This document shows, piece after piece, positions 1 through 10,786 of a stretch of DNA of 64,000 nucleotides. A program made the translations under genes and the position numbers. Source of the stretch: Roseateles depolymerans (GTDB lineage Bacteria > Pseudomonadota > Gammaproteobacteria > Burkholderiales > Burkholderiaceae_C); assembly GCA_003241055.1 (NCBI GenBank), contig QFOD01000005.1, positions 124,001 through 188,000 of the forward strand, read 5' to 3'. Each line of letters starts with the position of its first letter. The first letter of the stretch is position 1. The notes below the pieces were generated by a model. That model saw nothing but the letters and a program-made list of their open reading frames with translations, was not told the origin of the DNA and made no database searches.

Positions 1-570
1 CCGGATGGGCGTTTCTGGGTGGGCACGATCTCCGATGCGCGCGCGCCCGAATCGCAGTTGTATCGATACGACGCCGCGGGTTTTGAGTCGCAGGTGTCGG
101 GCCTGGTGACTTCCAACGGCCTGGCCTGGGATGCGCGTGGCAGCCGCATGCATTGGTCCGACACCAAGGCACATCGCATCTATGTGGCGGACTACGACCG
201 GGCCACGGGCCGCATGGCTTCGGCGGCACGGGTCTTTGCAGAGTTCCCTCTGCGGGTCGAGGGCCAGGCCTATGGCGGCCGACCGGACGGCGCTGCGATG
301 GACGCTGAGGGCGGCTACTGGGTGGCGATGTTCGAGGGCGCCTGTGTGCTCAGGTTGTCGCCCGAGGGGCGTGTGCTGAGCCGTGTCGAACTGCCGGTGC
401 AGTGCCCCACCATGGTGTGCTTTGGCGGCGAAGACGGGCGCACGCTGTTCATCACGACCGCCAGCGACAAGCGGCCGGCCGACGAGCTCGCGCGCCAGCC
501 ATGGGCCGGGGCCGTGCTGAAGCTGCGGGTGGATGTGCCCGGCTTGCCTAGCACACTGACGCGGGCCTGA
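1..570 (+). CDS. SMP-30/gluconolactonase/LRE family protein, C-terminal part
   Basis: The reading frame is open from the first base, so the N-terminus lies outside the window; about 189 residues remain. The visible part has the repeating beta-propeller pattern of the SMP-30/gluconolactonase/regucalcin fold: PDGRFWVGT, then SNGLAWD, a WSDT segment, PDGAAMDAEGGYWVAMF and LFITTA near the end. In this family these positions line a divalent-metal site, and members hydrolyse sugar lactones or similar lactones in the cytosol. The substrate cannot be told from the fragment. The stop is followed by the promoter region of the ATP synthase operon, so this gene ends an upstream unit. Confidence 0.85.
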   Translation, partial: PDGRFWVGTISDARAPESQLYRYDAAGFESQVSGLVTSNGLAWDARGSRMHWSDTKAHRIYVADYDRATGRMASAARVFAEFPLRVEGQAYGGRPDGAAMDAEGGYWVAMFEGACVLRLSPEGRVLSRVELPVQCPTMVCFGGEDGRTLFITTASDKRPADELARQPWAGAVLKLRVDVPGLPSTLTRA

Positions 571-717
571 ATCGTTGACGAGTGTGCGCCGGCCTTTTCC
601 CCGGTGTAACTCGTCACATATAATGAGTGGCTTTGTGAGTGGCGCCTTGCGCCATTTCGGTGCAAGCGGCGCTCGCTAATTCAGGGGCGGCTGTGCAGCC
701 ACCCAGGATCAGGCGCC
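571..717 (+). promoter_or_regulatory. Promoter/leader region of the atp operon
   Basis: A perfect -10 hexamer TATAAT lies at 619-624, about 95 bases before atpI. The -35 position (about 596-601) has no good TTGACA match, so the promoter may depend on the -10 box or an activator. The transcribed leader (about 632-717) contains GC-rich partly self-complementary stretches (a GGCGCCTTGC segment near 640 and a GCAAGCGGCGC segment near 664). This is the only obvious promoter before the atp genes. Transcription from it is inference. Confidence 0.5.
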
Positions 718-1206
718 ATGACCGACAACGGCATCCCCACGACCTGGCGGGCCGCTCCTTCCGGGGCGGGCAGCTGGGACGATGACAACGAGGAGCCCCC
801 CGTCAAGGCTCTGAGCCCGGAAGAGGCGGCTGCGCTGCGTTCCGCGTTGCCCATGCTCTCGCCCTGGCGGGTGCTGGGCTTGCAGTTGGTGGTGGGAGTG
901 CTGTGTGCGGCTGTGATCCGGCTGTGGACAGGCTCCAGCATCGCGTGGGCGTCGGCGCTGTATGGCGTGGCGGCTGTCGTGGTGCCCAACCTGCTGCTGG
1001 CCCGGGGCATGACAAAGCGTGTGGATTCGGCGGTCAGTGCAGCTGCCGGATTCATGGGGTGGGAATTTTTAAAGATTGCTGCAGCAATCGCGATGCTGGT
1101 GCTGGCACCCAAGGTGTTGCCGGCCCTGAGTTGGCCGGCCCTGCTGGTCACGCTCGCGGTGTGCATCAAGGTGAACTGGTTTGCGCTGTTGTGGCGCAGC
1201 CGCTGA
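718..1206 (+). CDS. atpI: ATP synthase subunit I (AtpI)
   Basis: A 162-residue membrane protein with a hydrophilic acidic N-terminal tail (about residues 1-45) and four hydrophobic segments: LGLQLVVGVLCAAVIRLW, a segment ending PNLLLARG, a segment around GWEFLKIAAAIAMLVL, and a final LLVTLAVCIKVNWFALLW. First gene of the F1Fo ATP synthase operon, 25 bases before atpB. In this family AtpI is not part of the finished enzyme; it assists assembly of the c-ring and has been linked to Mg2+ supply. Sequence conservation in AtpI is low, so the call rests on size, topology and position. Confidence 0.88.
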   Translation: MTDNGIPTTWRAAPSGAGSWDDDNEEPPVKALSPEEAAALRSALPMLSPWRVLGLQLVVGVLCAAVIRLWTGSSIAWASALYGVAAVVVPNLLLARGMTKRVDSAVSAAAGFMGWEFLKIAAAIAMLVLAPKVLPALSWPALLVTLAVCIKVNWFALLWRSR

Positions 1207-1231
1207 TTAGACTGACGAGGCAGAACGAAAC

Positions 1232-2086
1232 ATGGCAGCAGAAGGCCACGAAACAGCCGCCCCGAGCGCCGGTGAATACATCATTCACCACCTGCATCAT
1301 CTGCAGAGCGGCAAGCAAAACGGCATCGCCGACTTCTCCGTCGTCAATCTGGACTCGGTGTTCTTCAGCATCTTGCTGGGTGTGCTGGGCTGCTTCTTCA
1401 TGTGGCGTGCGGCCAAGACCGCTACGTCGGGCGTGCCCGGCCGTTTTCAAGCCGCGGTCGAGATCCTGGTTGAAATCGTGGCCGACCAGGCCAAGGGCAT
1501 CGTGCACAACGCCGAGAGCCGCAAGCTGGTTGCGCCGCTGGCCCTGACGGTGTTCGTCTGGATCTTCCTGATGAACGCGATGGATCTGTTGCCGGTCGAC
1601 CTGCTGCCCTGGCTGTGGCAGACCGCCACGGGTGACCACCACGCCTATCTGCGTGTCGTGCCCACGGCCGACCTGTCCATGACCATGGGCCTGTCGGTGG
1701 GCGTGCTGATCACCTGCCTGATCTATAACCTGAAGATCAAGGGCGCCGGTGGCTGGGGCCATGAGCTGATCTCGGCGCCGTTCGGCGACAAGGTCTACCT
1801 GTATCCCATCAACCTGGCCATGCAACTCATCGAGTTCGTCGCCAAGACCGTGTCGCACGGCATGCGGCTGTTCGGCAACATGTATGCCGGCGAACTGATT
1901 TTCATGCTGATTGCCCTGATGGGCGGTGCCTGGAGCCTGTCGGCGACCGGCATCGGCTTGGCGATCGGCCACATCATCGCGGGTTCGGTGTGGGCCATCT
2001 TCCACATCCTGATCATCACGCTGCAGGCCTTCGTGTTCATGATGCTCACGCTGGTCTACATCGGTCAGGCCCACGACGCGCACTGA
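1232..2086 (+). CDS. atpB: ATP synthase Fo subunit a
   Basis: A 284-residue integral membrane protein that forms the proton half-channels against the c-ring. Recognisable subunit-a blocks are [15 protein letters not shown] in the middle and the conserved stretch [18 protein letters not shown] around residues 207-224, which carries the essential Arg (in GMRLFGN) facing the c-ring carboxylate. The last helices contain [20 protein letters not shown], typical of bacterial subunit a. Length is normal for betaproteobacteria. It lies between atpI and atpE. Confidence 0.97.
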   Translation: MAAEGHETAAPSAGEYIIHHLHHLQSGKQNGIADFSVVNLDSVFFSILLGVLGCFFMWRAAKTATSGVPGRFQAAVEILVEIVADQAKGIVHNAESRKLVAPLALTVFVWIFLMNAMDLLPVDLLPWLWQTATGDHHAYLRVVPTADLSMTMGLSVGVLITCLIYNLKIKGAGGWGHELISAPFGDKVYLYPINLAMQLIEFVAKTVSHGMRLFGNMYAGELIFMLIALMGGAWSLSATGIGLAIGHIIAGSVWAIFHILIITLQAFVFMMLTLVYIGQAHDAH

Positions 2087-2144
2087 TCGACGGCGCATTC
2101 AACCCAAGCAGTTCTTTTTCAACCCTTTCTCTAAATCCCCCTAA

Positions 2145-2417
<273 letters not shown>

Positions 2418-2431
2418 TTCGCACAGGTCGT

Positions 2432-2464
2432 GCCGCCGCGGCGCTGCTTTGGCGCCCTGGCGGC
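2432..2464 (+). other. Intercistronic RNA hairpin between atpE and atpF
   Basis: GCCGCC at 2432-2437 can pair with GGCGGC at 2459-2464, and inside it GGCGC (2440-2444) with GCGCC (2452-2456). There is no T-run, so this is not an intrinsic terminator. Such a structure after atpE could help keep subunit c at higher levels than its neighbours, but that role is inference. Confidence 0.5.
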
Positions 2465-2494
2465 TTATCCACTCGAACCCTGTGAGGCTACAAC

Positions 2495-2965
2495 GTGAGC
2501 ATTAACGCGTCACTGCTGGTGCAGATGATCGTGTTCCTGATCTTGGTCGGGTTCACGATGAAGTTTGTCTGGCCGCCTATCGCGAAGGCGCTGGACGAGC
2601 GCGCTGCCAAGATCCGTGATGGTCTGTCCGCTGCGGACAAGGCCAAGGCTGATCTGGCCAGCGCCAACAAGAAGATCGACGAGCAGCTCGCGCTGACCCG
2701 TACCGAGACCGCCAAGCTGCTGTCCGATGCGGAGAAGCGTGCCGCGGCCATCGTCGAGGAAGCCAAGAAGCGTGCCGAGGACGAGGGCGCCAAGATCGTC
2801 GCCGCCGCCAAGGCCGATGCCGAGCAGCAGGCCACGCGTGCCCGCGAGACCCTGCGCGAGCAGGTCGCCGCGCTGGCCGTGAAGGGCGCCGAGCAGATCC
2901 TGCAGCGCGAGGTCAACGCCGGCGTTCACGCCGAATTGCTCTCCCGCCTGAAGACGGAGCTGTAA
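2495..2965 (+). CDS. atpF: ATP synthase Fo subunit b
   Basis: A 156-residue peripheral-stalk protein. It starts with one membrane helix ([20 protein letters not shown], residues 7-26), followed by the conserved PPI and a long charged Ala/Lys/Glu-rich helix that forms the parallel stator dimer. Start is GTG at 2495; the family's usual N-terminus MSINASLL matches from there. It ends at 2965 and atpH begins at the very next base, so the two stator genes are probably translationally coupled. Confidence 0.97.
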   Translation: MSINASLLVQMIVFLILVGFTMKFVWPPIAKALDERAAKIRDGLSAADKAKADLASANKKIDEQLALTRTETAKLLSDAEKRAAAIVEEAKKRAEDEGAKIVAAAKADAEQQATRARETLREQVAALAVKGAEQILQREVNAGVHAELLSRLKTEL

Positions 2966-3499
2966 ATGGCCGAAATCGCCACCATTGCCCGGCCCTACGC
3001 CGAAGCCCTGTTCCAGGTTGCCAAGTCGCACGACCTCGCGGCCTGGGGCCAGCAGCTCGACGCGCTGGCCCAGGTGGCGCAGGACGCCGAGCTGCGGCAG
3101 TTTGCCGATCACCCCAAGGTCCAGCCCGAGCAGGTCTACGCGGTCATCACCGCGGCGGCCAAGCAGGAGCTGGCCGCGGGCGTGCAGAACTTTCTGCGCA
3201 CCGTGATCGAGAACGGCCGCCTCGCCGCGCTGCCGGCCGTCGCCGCCCAGTACCACGAGCTGGCTAATGCCGCCTCTGGCGTGTCCGATGCGCAGATCTA
3301 CAGCGCCTTTGACATCAGCGCCGAGCAGCTGGCCGACCTCAAGTCGGTGCTGGAAAAGCGTTTCGGCCGCAAGCTGGACGCCCATGTGCAGCTCGAGCCC
3401 GCCCTGATCGGCGGCGTTCGCGTCGTCGTTGGCGACGAGGTGCTGGACACCTCCGTCAAGGCCCGCCTCGAGCGCATGAAGGTGGCCCTGACGGCCTGA
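2966..3499 (+). CDS. atpH: ATP synthase F1 subunit delta
   Basis: A 177-residue soluble subunit that links the top of the alpha3beta3 head to the b-dimer stalk. The N-terminal [12 protein letters not shown] block and the C-terminal block with [36 protein letters not shown] are the two conserved family regions. It directly abuts atpF without a gap and is followed by atpA after 98 bases. Confidence 0.96.
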   Translation: MAEIATIARPYAEALFQVAKSHDLAAWGQQLDALAQVAQDAELRQFADHPKVQPEQVYAVITAAAKQELAAGVQNFLRTVIENGRLAALPAVAAQYHELANAASGVSDAQIYSAFDISAEQLADLKSVLEKRFGRKLDAHVQLEPALIGGVRVVVGDEVLDTSVKARLERMKVALTA

Positions 3500-3597
3500 G
3501 CCCCCGCGCATCGCAAGACATTCATCGATACCCCTGCGTCTGACCCCGCTCTTGATCCCGCAGACAAGGCGAAGGTTCGCAACCTGGGAGACCTAGC

Positions 3598-5157
3598 ATG
3601 CAACTGAATCCCGCTGAAATCTCCGAACTGATCAAGAGCCGCATTGAGGGTCTTGGCGTCAGCTCGGATGTCCGTAACCAGGGCACGGTCGTTTCCGTGT
3701 CCGACGGCATCGTCCGCATCCACGGCCTGTCCGATGTGATGCAGGGCGAAATGCTCGAATTCCCGGCCGCGGCCGACGGCACGCAGACCTTCGGTCTGGC
3801 CCTGAACCTCGAGCGCGACTCCGTCGGTGCCGTGGTGCTGGGTGCCTACGAGCACATCTCGGAAGGTGACACCGTCAAGTGCACCGGCCGCATCCTGGAA
3901 GTGCCGGTCGGCCCCGAGCTGATCGGTCGCGTCGTGAACGCGCTGGGTCAGCCCATCGACGGCAAGGGCCCGATCAACGCCAAGATGACCGACGTGATCG
4001 AAAAGGTCGCGCCGGGCGTGATTGCGCGTAAGTCGGTGGACCAGCCGGTCCAGACCGGCCTGAAGGCGATCGACACCATGGTGCCCATCGGCCGTGGCCA
4101 GCGCGAGCTGATCATTGGTGACCGTCAGACCGGCAAGACCGCCGTGGCCATCGACGCGATCATCAACCAGAAGGGTCAGAACATGACCTGCGTCTACGTT
4201 GCGATCGGCCAGAAGGCATCCTCGATCAAGAACGTGGTGCGCGCTCTGGAAGCTGCCGGCGCGATGGAATACACCATCGTCGTGGCCGCCTCGGCGTCCG
4301 AATCCGCTGCGATGCAGTACGTGTCGGCCTACTCCGGCTGCACGATGGGCGAGTACTTCCGCGACCGCGGCCAGGACGCGCTGATCGTCTATGACGACCT
4401 GTCCAAGCAGGCCGTGGCCTACCGTCAGGTCTCGCTGCTGCTGCGCCGCCCGCCGGGCCGCGAAGCCTTCCCCGGCGACGTGTTCTATCTCCACAGCCGT
4501 CTGCTGGAGCGTGCCGCTCGCGTGAACGCCGACTATGTCGAAGCTTTCACCAAGGGTGAAGTGAAGGGCAAGACCGGTTCGCTGACCGCGCTGCCCATCA
4601 TCGAGACGCAGGCCGGTGACGTGTCCGCCTTCGTGCCGACCAACGTGATCTCGATCACCGACGGCCAGATCTTCCTGGAAACCAACCTGTTCAACGCAGG
4701 TGTGCGTCCCGCCATCAATGCCGGTATCTCGGTGTCGCGCGTGGGCGGTGCCGCTCAGACCGGTCTGATCAAGGGCCTGTCCGGCGGTATCCGTACCGAC
4801 CTGGCGCAGTACCGTGAGCTGGCTGCGTTCGCGCAGTTCGCGTCCGATCTGGATGCCGCCACCCGCAAGCAGCTGGACCGTGGTGCCCGCGTGACCGAGC
4901 TGCTGAAGCAGGCTCAGTACTCGCCGCTGTCCATCGCGCTGATGGGTGCATCCATCCACGCCGCCAACAAGGGCTTCCTGGACGACATCGAGGTCAAGAA
5001 GGTCCTGGCCTTCGAGCACGGTCTGCATCAGTTCCTGAAGACCAGCCACGCCGCCCTGCTGGCGAAGCTGGAGTCCGGCAAGGCCCTGAACAAGGACCCC
5101 GAGACCGAAGCCGAGCTGAACGCCGCGATCGCTTCCTTCAAGAAGTCGTTCGCCTAA
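3598..5157 (+). CDS. atpA: ATP synthase F1 subunit alpha
   Basis: A 519-residue nucleotide-binding, non-catalytic head subunit. The P-loop [13 protein letters not shown] is at about residues 170-182, and the conserved [19 protein letters not shown] and family signature [13 protein letters not shown] are intact. The length is standard. Start ATG at 3598 is preceded by GGGAG (about 3584-3588). Alpha subunits bind ATP tightly and supply the arginine finger (near the SVSRVG motif) to the catalytic sites on beta. Confidence 0.98.
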   Translation: MQLNPAEISELIKSRIEGLGVSSDVRNQGTVVSVSDGIVRIHGLSDVMQGEMLEFPAAADGTQTFGLALNLERDSVGAVVLGAYEHISEGDTVKCTGRILEVPVGPELIGRVVNALGQPIDGKGPINAKMTDVIEKVAPGVIARKSVDQPVQTGLKAIDTMVPIGRGQRELIIGDRQTGKTAVAIDAIINQKGQNMTCVYVAIGQKASSIKNVVRALEAAGAMEYTIVVAASASESAAMQYVSAYSGCTMGEYFRDRGQDALIVYDDLSKQAVAYRQVSLLLRRPPGREAFPGDVFYLHSRLLERAARVNADYVEAFTKGEVKGKTGSLTALPIIETQAGDVSAFVPTNVISITDGQIFLETNLFNAGVRPAINAGISVSRVGGAAQTGLIKGLSGGIRTDLAQYRELAAFAQFASDLDAATRKQLDRGARVTELLKQAQYSPLSIALMGASIHAANKGFLDDIEVKKVLAFEHGLHQFLKTSHAALLAKLESGKALNKDPETEAELNAAIASFKKSFA

Positions 5158-5208
5158 GGAACCTTGCGAGGCCGGGGTGACCCGGCCTCCATCTGACGAG
5201 GAGCCTCC

Positions 5209-6081
5209 ATGGCATCAAGCAAGGAAATCCGCGGCAAGATCAAATCGGTCGAAAACACCAAGAAGATCACCAAGGCGATGGAAATGGTCGCCGCATCCAA
5301 GATGCGCAAGGCGCAGGATCGGATGCGTGCGGCCCGTCCGTATGCCGAGAAGGTGGGCAACATCGCGGCTGAGCTCGCGAAGGCCAACCCCGAGTACCGT
5401 CACCCCTTCCTCGTGAAGAACGAGGGTGTGAAGACGGCCGGCATGGTGGTGGTGACGACCGACAAGGGTCTGTGTGGTGGTCTGAACACCAACCTGCTGC
5501 GCGCGGCGACCAACAAGCTCAAGGAACTCGAGGCCGAGGGCCAGACGGCGGAAGTCGTCGCCATCGGCGGCAAGGGCCTGGGCTTCATGAACCGCATCGG
5601 CGCCAAGGTCGTGGCGCAGGCCACGCAACTGGGCGACCAGCCCCACATCGAAAGCCTGATCGGCCCGGTCAAGGTGCTGCTCGACGCCTACGCGGCGGGC
5701 AAGCTCTCGTCCGTGTACCTCTGCTACACCAAGTTCATCAACACGATGAAGCAGGAGGTTGTGGTCCATCAGCTGCTGCCGCTGAAGGCGGCCGACCTGG
5801 CGACGGAGAAGCCGGCCCACTCGTGGGACTACATCTACGAGCCGGACGCCGCCACCGTCATCGACGAGCTGCTGGTGCGCTACACCGAGGCCCTGGTCTA
5901 CCAGGCCGTTGCCGAGAACATGGCCAGCGAGCAGTCCGCCCGCATGGTGGCCATGAAGGCCGCGACCGACAACGCCGGCACGCTGATCGGTGAGCTGAAG
6001 CTGGTCTACAACAAGACCCGCCAGGCTGCGATCACGAAGGAACTCTCGGAAATCGTCAGCGGCGCCGCCGCTGTGGGTTGA
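5209..6081 (+). CDS. atpG: ATP synthase F1 subunit gamma
   Basis: A 290-residue central-stalk subunit that rotates inside the alpha3beta3 head. The N-terminal coiled-coil begins [34 protein letters not shown], and the C-terminal helix contains [22 protein letters not shown] followed by [19 protein letters not shown], both diagnostic. Start ATG at 5209 has GAGGAG (5199-5204) at good spacing. It lies between atpA and atpD as in other proteobacteria. Confidence 0.98.
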   Translation: MASSKEIRGKIKSVENTKKITKAMEMVAASKMRKAQDRMRAARPYAEKVGNIAAELAKANPEYRHPFLVKNEGVKTAGMVVVTTDKGLCGGLNTNLLRAATNKLKELEAEGQTAEVVAIGGKGLGFMNRIGAKVVAQATQLGDQPHIESLIGPVKVLLDAYAAGKLSSVYLCYTKFINTMKQEVVVHQLLPLKAADLATEKPAHSWDYIYEPDAATVIDELLVRYTEALVYQAVAENMASEQSARMVAMKAATDNAGTLIGELKLVYNKTRQAAITKELSEIVSGAAAVG

Positions 6082-6113
6082 ACGGGTTCAGCAGGCAAGC
6101 AATACGGAATTGA

Positions 6114-7541
<1,428 letters not shown>

Positions 7542-7579
7542 GACTTCGCACACGGCGCGCTGGCGTTGTTGCCGTGCTC

Positions 7580-7597
7580 GGTGGACGCGAGTCCACC
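7580..7597 (+). other. Tetraloop hairpin between atpD and atpC
   Basis: GGTGGAC (7580-7586) and GTCCACC (7591-7597) form a perfect 7-bp stem closed by a GCGA loop, which fits the stable GNRA tetraloop class. There is no T-tract, so it is not a terminator. It may protect or partly separate the atpD and atpC parts of the message (inference). Confidence 0.5.
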
Positions 7598-7673
7598 TCC
7601 GCGCGGCGCCTAGCCAGCCCACCGGCTGCTCGCTTACTGAACCCTCTTTATGGTTAGCTAAGGAAGATTGAAC

Positions 7674-8087
7674 ATGGCAACCCTCCACGTCGACGTGGTC
7701 TCGGCCGAAGAGCAGATCTTCTCCGGCGAGGCCAAGTTCGTCGCCCTGCCGGGCGAGAGTGGCGAACTCGGCATCCTGCCGAAGCACACGCCGCTGATCA
7801 CCCGCATCAAGCCGGGCGCCGTGCGCGTCGAGCTGGCTGATGGCAGCGAAGAGTTCGTCTTCGTCGCCGGTGGCATCCTTGAGGTGCAGCCGCATCGCGT
7901 GACCGTGCTGGCCGACACCGCCATCCGCGGCAAGGACCTGGACGAGGCCAAGGCCGCCGAGGCCAAGAAGCTGGCCGAGGAAGCGATGAAGAACGCCAAG
8001 AGCGACATCGACTTCGCCAAGGCGCAGAGCGAATTCGCTGCGATGGCGGCGCAGATCGCGGCCATCGCGAAGTTCCGCAAGAAGTGA
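7674..8087 (+). CDS. atpC: ATP synthase F1 subunit epsilon
   Basis: A 137-residue subunit of the central stalk that also restrains ATP hydrolysis. The N-terminal beta-sandwich starts [41 protein letters not shown], which is the family signature; the C-terminal helical part is Ala/Lys/Glu-rich. ATG at 7674 is preferred over the TTG at 7668 because AAGGA (7660-7664) is then correctly spaced and the family N-terminus fits. Last gene of the operon, followed by an intrinsic terminator. Confidence 0.97.
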   Translation: MATLHVDVVSAEEQIFSGEAKFVALPGESGELGILPKHTPLITRIKPGAVRVELADGSEEFVFVAGGILEVQPHRVTVLADTAIRGKDLDEAKAAEAKKLAEEAMKNAKSDIDFAKAQSEFAAMAAQIAAIAKFRKK

Positions 8088-8117
8088 CCCTCAGGTGCCG
8101 CGTGCATCTGAAGCAAG

Positions 8118-8146
8118 AAAAGCAGGCCGGTGGCCTGCTTTTTTTT
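8118..8146 (+). terminator. Intrinsic terminator of the atp operon
   Basis: An 8-bp perfect stem AGCAGGCC (8121-8128) / GGCCTGCT (8132-8139) with a 3-base loop is followed by eight T residues (8139-8146) and preceded by AAA that can extend the stem. Textbook rho-independent terminator 30 bases after the atpC stop. Confidence 0.93.
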
Positions 8147-8270
8147 CGCTTGTGCGTGGCATAGCACACTGGGTTGCGGTCGGTAATCCTGCCTTTCTTT
8201 CATGCCTTTATGTGTCTCGTCTCGTAAGATGTTTTGCTGCTGAAGACTACCGAGACCGGGGGAGCGGGAC

Positions 8271-8657
8271 GTGCTGCGCAAATCGATGATCGCCATGGCT
8301 TTGTCCGCCACGTCGCTTTGGGTGCTGGCTCAGGTGCCCTACGTCTTCAGCTACAACCCTGGCCCGACGCGAGGCACCAAATGGATGGCCAAGGCGTCGG
8401 ACGGGCAGACCGAGTCGTCGGCTGCCGTACTCACCGCTGCACCGCGGCCGGTTTGGGCGCGGATCTGTTACACGATCGGGCCTTCCGACAGCTCGGTGAC
8501 CATCTATTCGCAGACGCGCAACGACGACGTGCGGAGTTCAGAGGTCGCTTGGGGAGGCTGTGCCGACGTATTCGGCACCAGCATCTGGATCGGCAATCCC
8601 TACCAGCAGACGGTAGGGGGCTATTACGGCGTGGCGCCCGCAACACCCGCTGAGTGA
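8271..8657 (+). CDS. Small exported protein of unknown function
   Basis: 128 residues starting with a signal-peptide-like segment (MLRKSMIAMALSATSLWVLAQ). The mature part is polar with Cys residues in ARICYTIG and WGGCADVFG that could form one disulfide, and aromatic-rich turns (GNPYQQTVGGYYGVAP). The GTG at 8271 is chosen because a GGGGAG stretch (8258-8263) sits at the right distance; an ATG at 8286 in the same frame lacks this. I recognise no family. It precedes the CsgG-like lipoprotein gene by 61 bases on the same strand, so the two may share a message and act in the envelope (inference). Confidence 0.65.
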   Translation: MLRKSMIAMALSATSLWVLAQVPYVFSYNPGPTRGTKWMAKASDGQTESSAAVLTAAPRPVWARICYTIGPSDSSVTIYSQTRNDDVRSSEVAWGGCADVFGTSIWIGNPYQQTVGGYYGVAPATPAE

Positions 8658-8718
8658 AATCGGGGCCGCGCGGCTTGCCGACGGCCCTTGGCGCTGATTC
8701 GACAACATTGGAGGATTT

Positions 8719-9672
8719 ATGGAAGCCGTCATTCGTATTGCCCGTTCTGCAGTCAAGCCTGCGCTGCTGCTGTCACCGCTGATGCTGGCGGGCTGCCTGG
8801 CCACCGCGCCGACCATGGGCGAAAACAAGGGCACGGTGTCTGGCGCCGCGGGGGGCGCCCAGGCCGAGGGCCAGAACAGCAAGCTTGAGCATTGCGACGA
8901 GACGCTGGGCACGCTGGCCATGTACGAAGACCAGCAGGCGCCGTGGTGGGCGCAGCTGCGCGAACGCCAGTTGGGCTCCACGATCCCGGTGCTGCGCCTG
9001 ATGATCCAGCAGAGCAACTGCTTCGTCATCGTCGAGCGCGGCAAGGCCTTCGCCAACATGGAGCGTGAGCGTGCGCTGATGCAATCGGGCGAAGCGCGTG
9101 CCGGCAGCAACTTCGGTCAGGGCCAGATGGTGGCGGCTGACTACACGATGAGCCCCGAGATCCAGTTCTCTGGCAAGACCGGGGGCGCGGGTGGCGGTTT
9201 CGGCACGGGCGCGATCGGCCTGTTGACGGCAGTTGCCGCCAACGTGAATCAGAACGAGGCCTCCACGACGCTGATCCTGGTGGACAACCGTTCGGGCGTG
9301 CAGATCTCTGCCGCCGAAGGCACGGCCAAGAACTTCGACTTCGGCTTCTTCGGCGCGAGCTTCTGGGGCGGCGGTGCCGTGGGTGGCGGTGCCTACGCGA
9401 AGACGCCGGCCGGCAAGGTCATCACGGCCGCGTTCGCCGACTCCTACAACCAGATGGTCAAGGCCTTGCGCAACTACAAGGCGCAGACGGTCAAGGGTGG
9501 CCTGGGCACCGGTGGGCGCCTGGGCGTCCAGGGCGGCACGACGGCGGCATCGCAGGAGCTGAACCAGCAGGCCGCGCCTGCCGCGGCCGCCAAGCCGGCC
9601 CCGGCACCCAAGCCGGCAGCCAAGCCCAAGGCAGCCGCCAAGCCGGCGACTGCTGCCTCCGGCAGCAAGTAA
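8719..9672 (+). CDS. CsgG-like outer-membrane lipoprotein
   Basis: 317 residues. The N-terminus ends in a lipobox (LAGC, Cys near residue 26), so the protein should be lipid-anchored. The body resembles the CsgG/curli-assembly family: LRLMIQQSNCFVIVERGKAFANMERER, then GQMVAADYTMSPEIQF and ILVDNRSGVQISAAEGTAKNFDF. CsgG proper is a nonameric secretion channel for curli subunits; no csgA/B/E/F genes are visible here, so a different export or envelope role is possible. The tail (about residues 275-317) is low-complexity Ala/Pro/Lys. A GGAGG ribosome site precedes ATG 8719 and two hairpins follow the stop. Confidence 0.8.
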   Translation: MEAVIRIARSAVKPALLLSPLMLAGCLATAPTMGENKGTVSGAAGGAQAEGQNSKLEHCDETLGTLAMYEDQQAPWWAQLRERQLGSTIPVLRLMIQQSNCFVIVERGKAFANMERERALMQSGEARAGSNFGQGQMVAADYTMSPEIQFSGKTGGAGGGFGTGAIGLLTAVAANVNQNEASTTLILVDNRSGVQISAAEGTAKNFDFGFFGASFWGGGAVGGGAYAKTPAGKVITAAFADSYNQMVKALRNYKAQTVKGGLGTGGRLGVQGGTTAASQELNQQAAPAAAAKPAPAPKPAAKPKAAAKPATAASGSK

Positions 9673-9685
9673 CGCTTGAGACGAG

Positions 9686-9754
9686 CGGGGGCTTTTGCCC
9701 CCGGATCGCATGTCTGTGACCCGGCCGGGCTGACCCGCGCCGGGTTCGTTTTTT
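9686..9754 (+). terminator. Tandem hairpins ending in a T-tract
   Basis: First hairpin: CGGGGGC (9686-9692), TTTT loop, GCCCCCG (9697-9703). Second hairpin: ACCCGGC (9719-9725) / GCCGGGT (9739-9745) with a nested CGGG/CCCG stem, followed by six Ts (9749-9754). The second has the form of an intrinsic terminator for the CsgG-like gene. Confidence 0.8.
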
Positions 9755-9852
9755 AGCGCGCGGAGTACCTGCCGTAAGGCAGATGCATGGGGCCTCCGCC
9801 GCTGTCCCGCGTGGTTGCCTAGAATGCCGCCCCCACTGCTCGCACCAACATC

Positions 9853-10734
9853 ATGTCTACGCCGATCACCCTGACCCGCTACCAAGGACTGGAGGCGCTC
9901 GAACTCGTTGCCCCCGATGGTGCGAGGGCCGTCCTGCTGTTGCATGGTGCGCATCTGTTGTCCTGGGTACCCGCTGGCGGGCGCGAGCAGCTTTATCTGT
10001 CGCCCAAGGCCGGCTTTGCTACCGGGCAGGCGATACGTGGCGGCGTGCCGGTGTGCTTCCCGCAGTTCGCCGGCCGCGGCCCGTTGCAGAAGCATGGCTT
10101 TGCGCGCAACAAGCCGTGGCAGCTGGTGCGCGCGGAGCAGGGCGAGGACGACGCCCTGGCCGTATTGCGGCTCACTGACGACGCCGCCACGCGCATGGTC
10201 TGGCCCCATGCCTTCGAGCTGGAGATGTGCGTGCGGGTCAGCGGGCAGATGCTGGAGATGGAGCTGTCCTGCGAGAACAAGGGCGACACGCCGTTCGAGT
10301 TCACCGCGGCGCTGCACACCTACCTGGGCCTGAACGAGCTGGACGACACCAGCCTGGTGGGCCTGGCCGGCCTGCACTATCTCAACTCGGTCACCGGCGA
10401 GGAGCAGCGCCAGCGCAGCGACCTGCTGCTGCCGGGCAGCCCGGGCCTGCAGGATCTGGACCGCATCTATTTCAACGCGAAGCATGACCTGGCCCTCAGG
10501 GAGCAGGGCATCAGCGCGACGCGAGAGCTGCTCATTGGCCAGCAGGGCTTCGAGGATGTGGTGGTCTGGAACCCCGGCGCCGAGAAATGCGCAGCGCTGG
10601 CCGATATGCCGGCCGACGGCTACCGCCACATGCTGTGCGTGGAGGCCGCGTCGGTTGGGCGCCCGGTGCGCCTGGAGCCCGGCCAGGACTGGGCAGGGCT
10701 GCAAACCTTGATGCGCATCAGCGACAAGGCCTGA
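9853..10734 (+). CDS. D-hexose-6-phosphate mutarotase (YeaD-type aldose 1-epimerase family)
   Basis: 293 residues of the galactose-mutarotase superfamily, YeaD branch, which interconverts alpha and beta anomers of hexose 6-phosphates in the cytosol. Visible family blocks: LLHGAHLLSWVPAG, then SPKAGFATGQAIRGGVPVCFPQFAGRG (the phosphate-binding Arg-rich region), KHGFARNKPWQL with the catalytic His, FTAALHTYLGL, and DVVVWNPGAEKC near the C-terminus. ATG at 9853 gives the usual family length. It stands 52 bases before hemE on the same strand. Confidence 0.92.
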   Translation: MSTPITLTRYQGLEALELVAPDGARAVLLLHGAHLLSWVPAGGREQLYLSPKAGFATGQAIRGGVPVCFPQFAGRGPLQKHGFARNKPWQLVRAEQGEDDALAVLRLTDDAATRMVWPHAFELEMCVRVSGQMLEMELSCENKGDTPFEFTAALHTYLGLNELDDTSLVGLAGLHYLNSVTGEEQRQRSDLLLPGSPGLQDLDRIYFNAKHDLALREQGISATRELLIGQQGFEDVVVWNPGAEKCAALADMPADGYRHMLCVEAASVGRPVRLEPGQDWAGLQTLMRISDKA

Positions 10735-10786
10735 AGCACGCGCGGGCGGGTGCTCTGCGATGGCTTGGGCCGGATAATCCAGCCCC

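Noticed and set aside
3298..5049. A 583-residue open frame on the minus strand opposite atpH and atpA
   Set aside because: It is a mirror frame of strongly conserved ATP synthase genes; composition is His/Arg/Gly/Val-rich as expected for antisense frames at high GC, and no family is recognisable.
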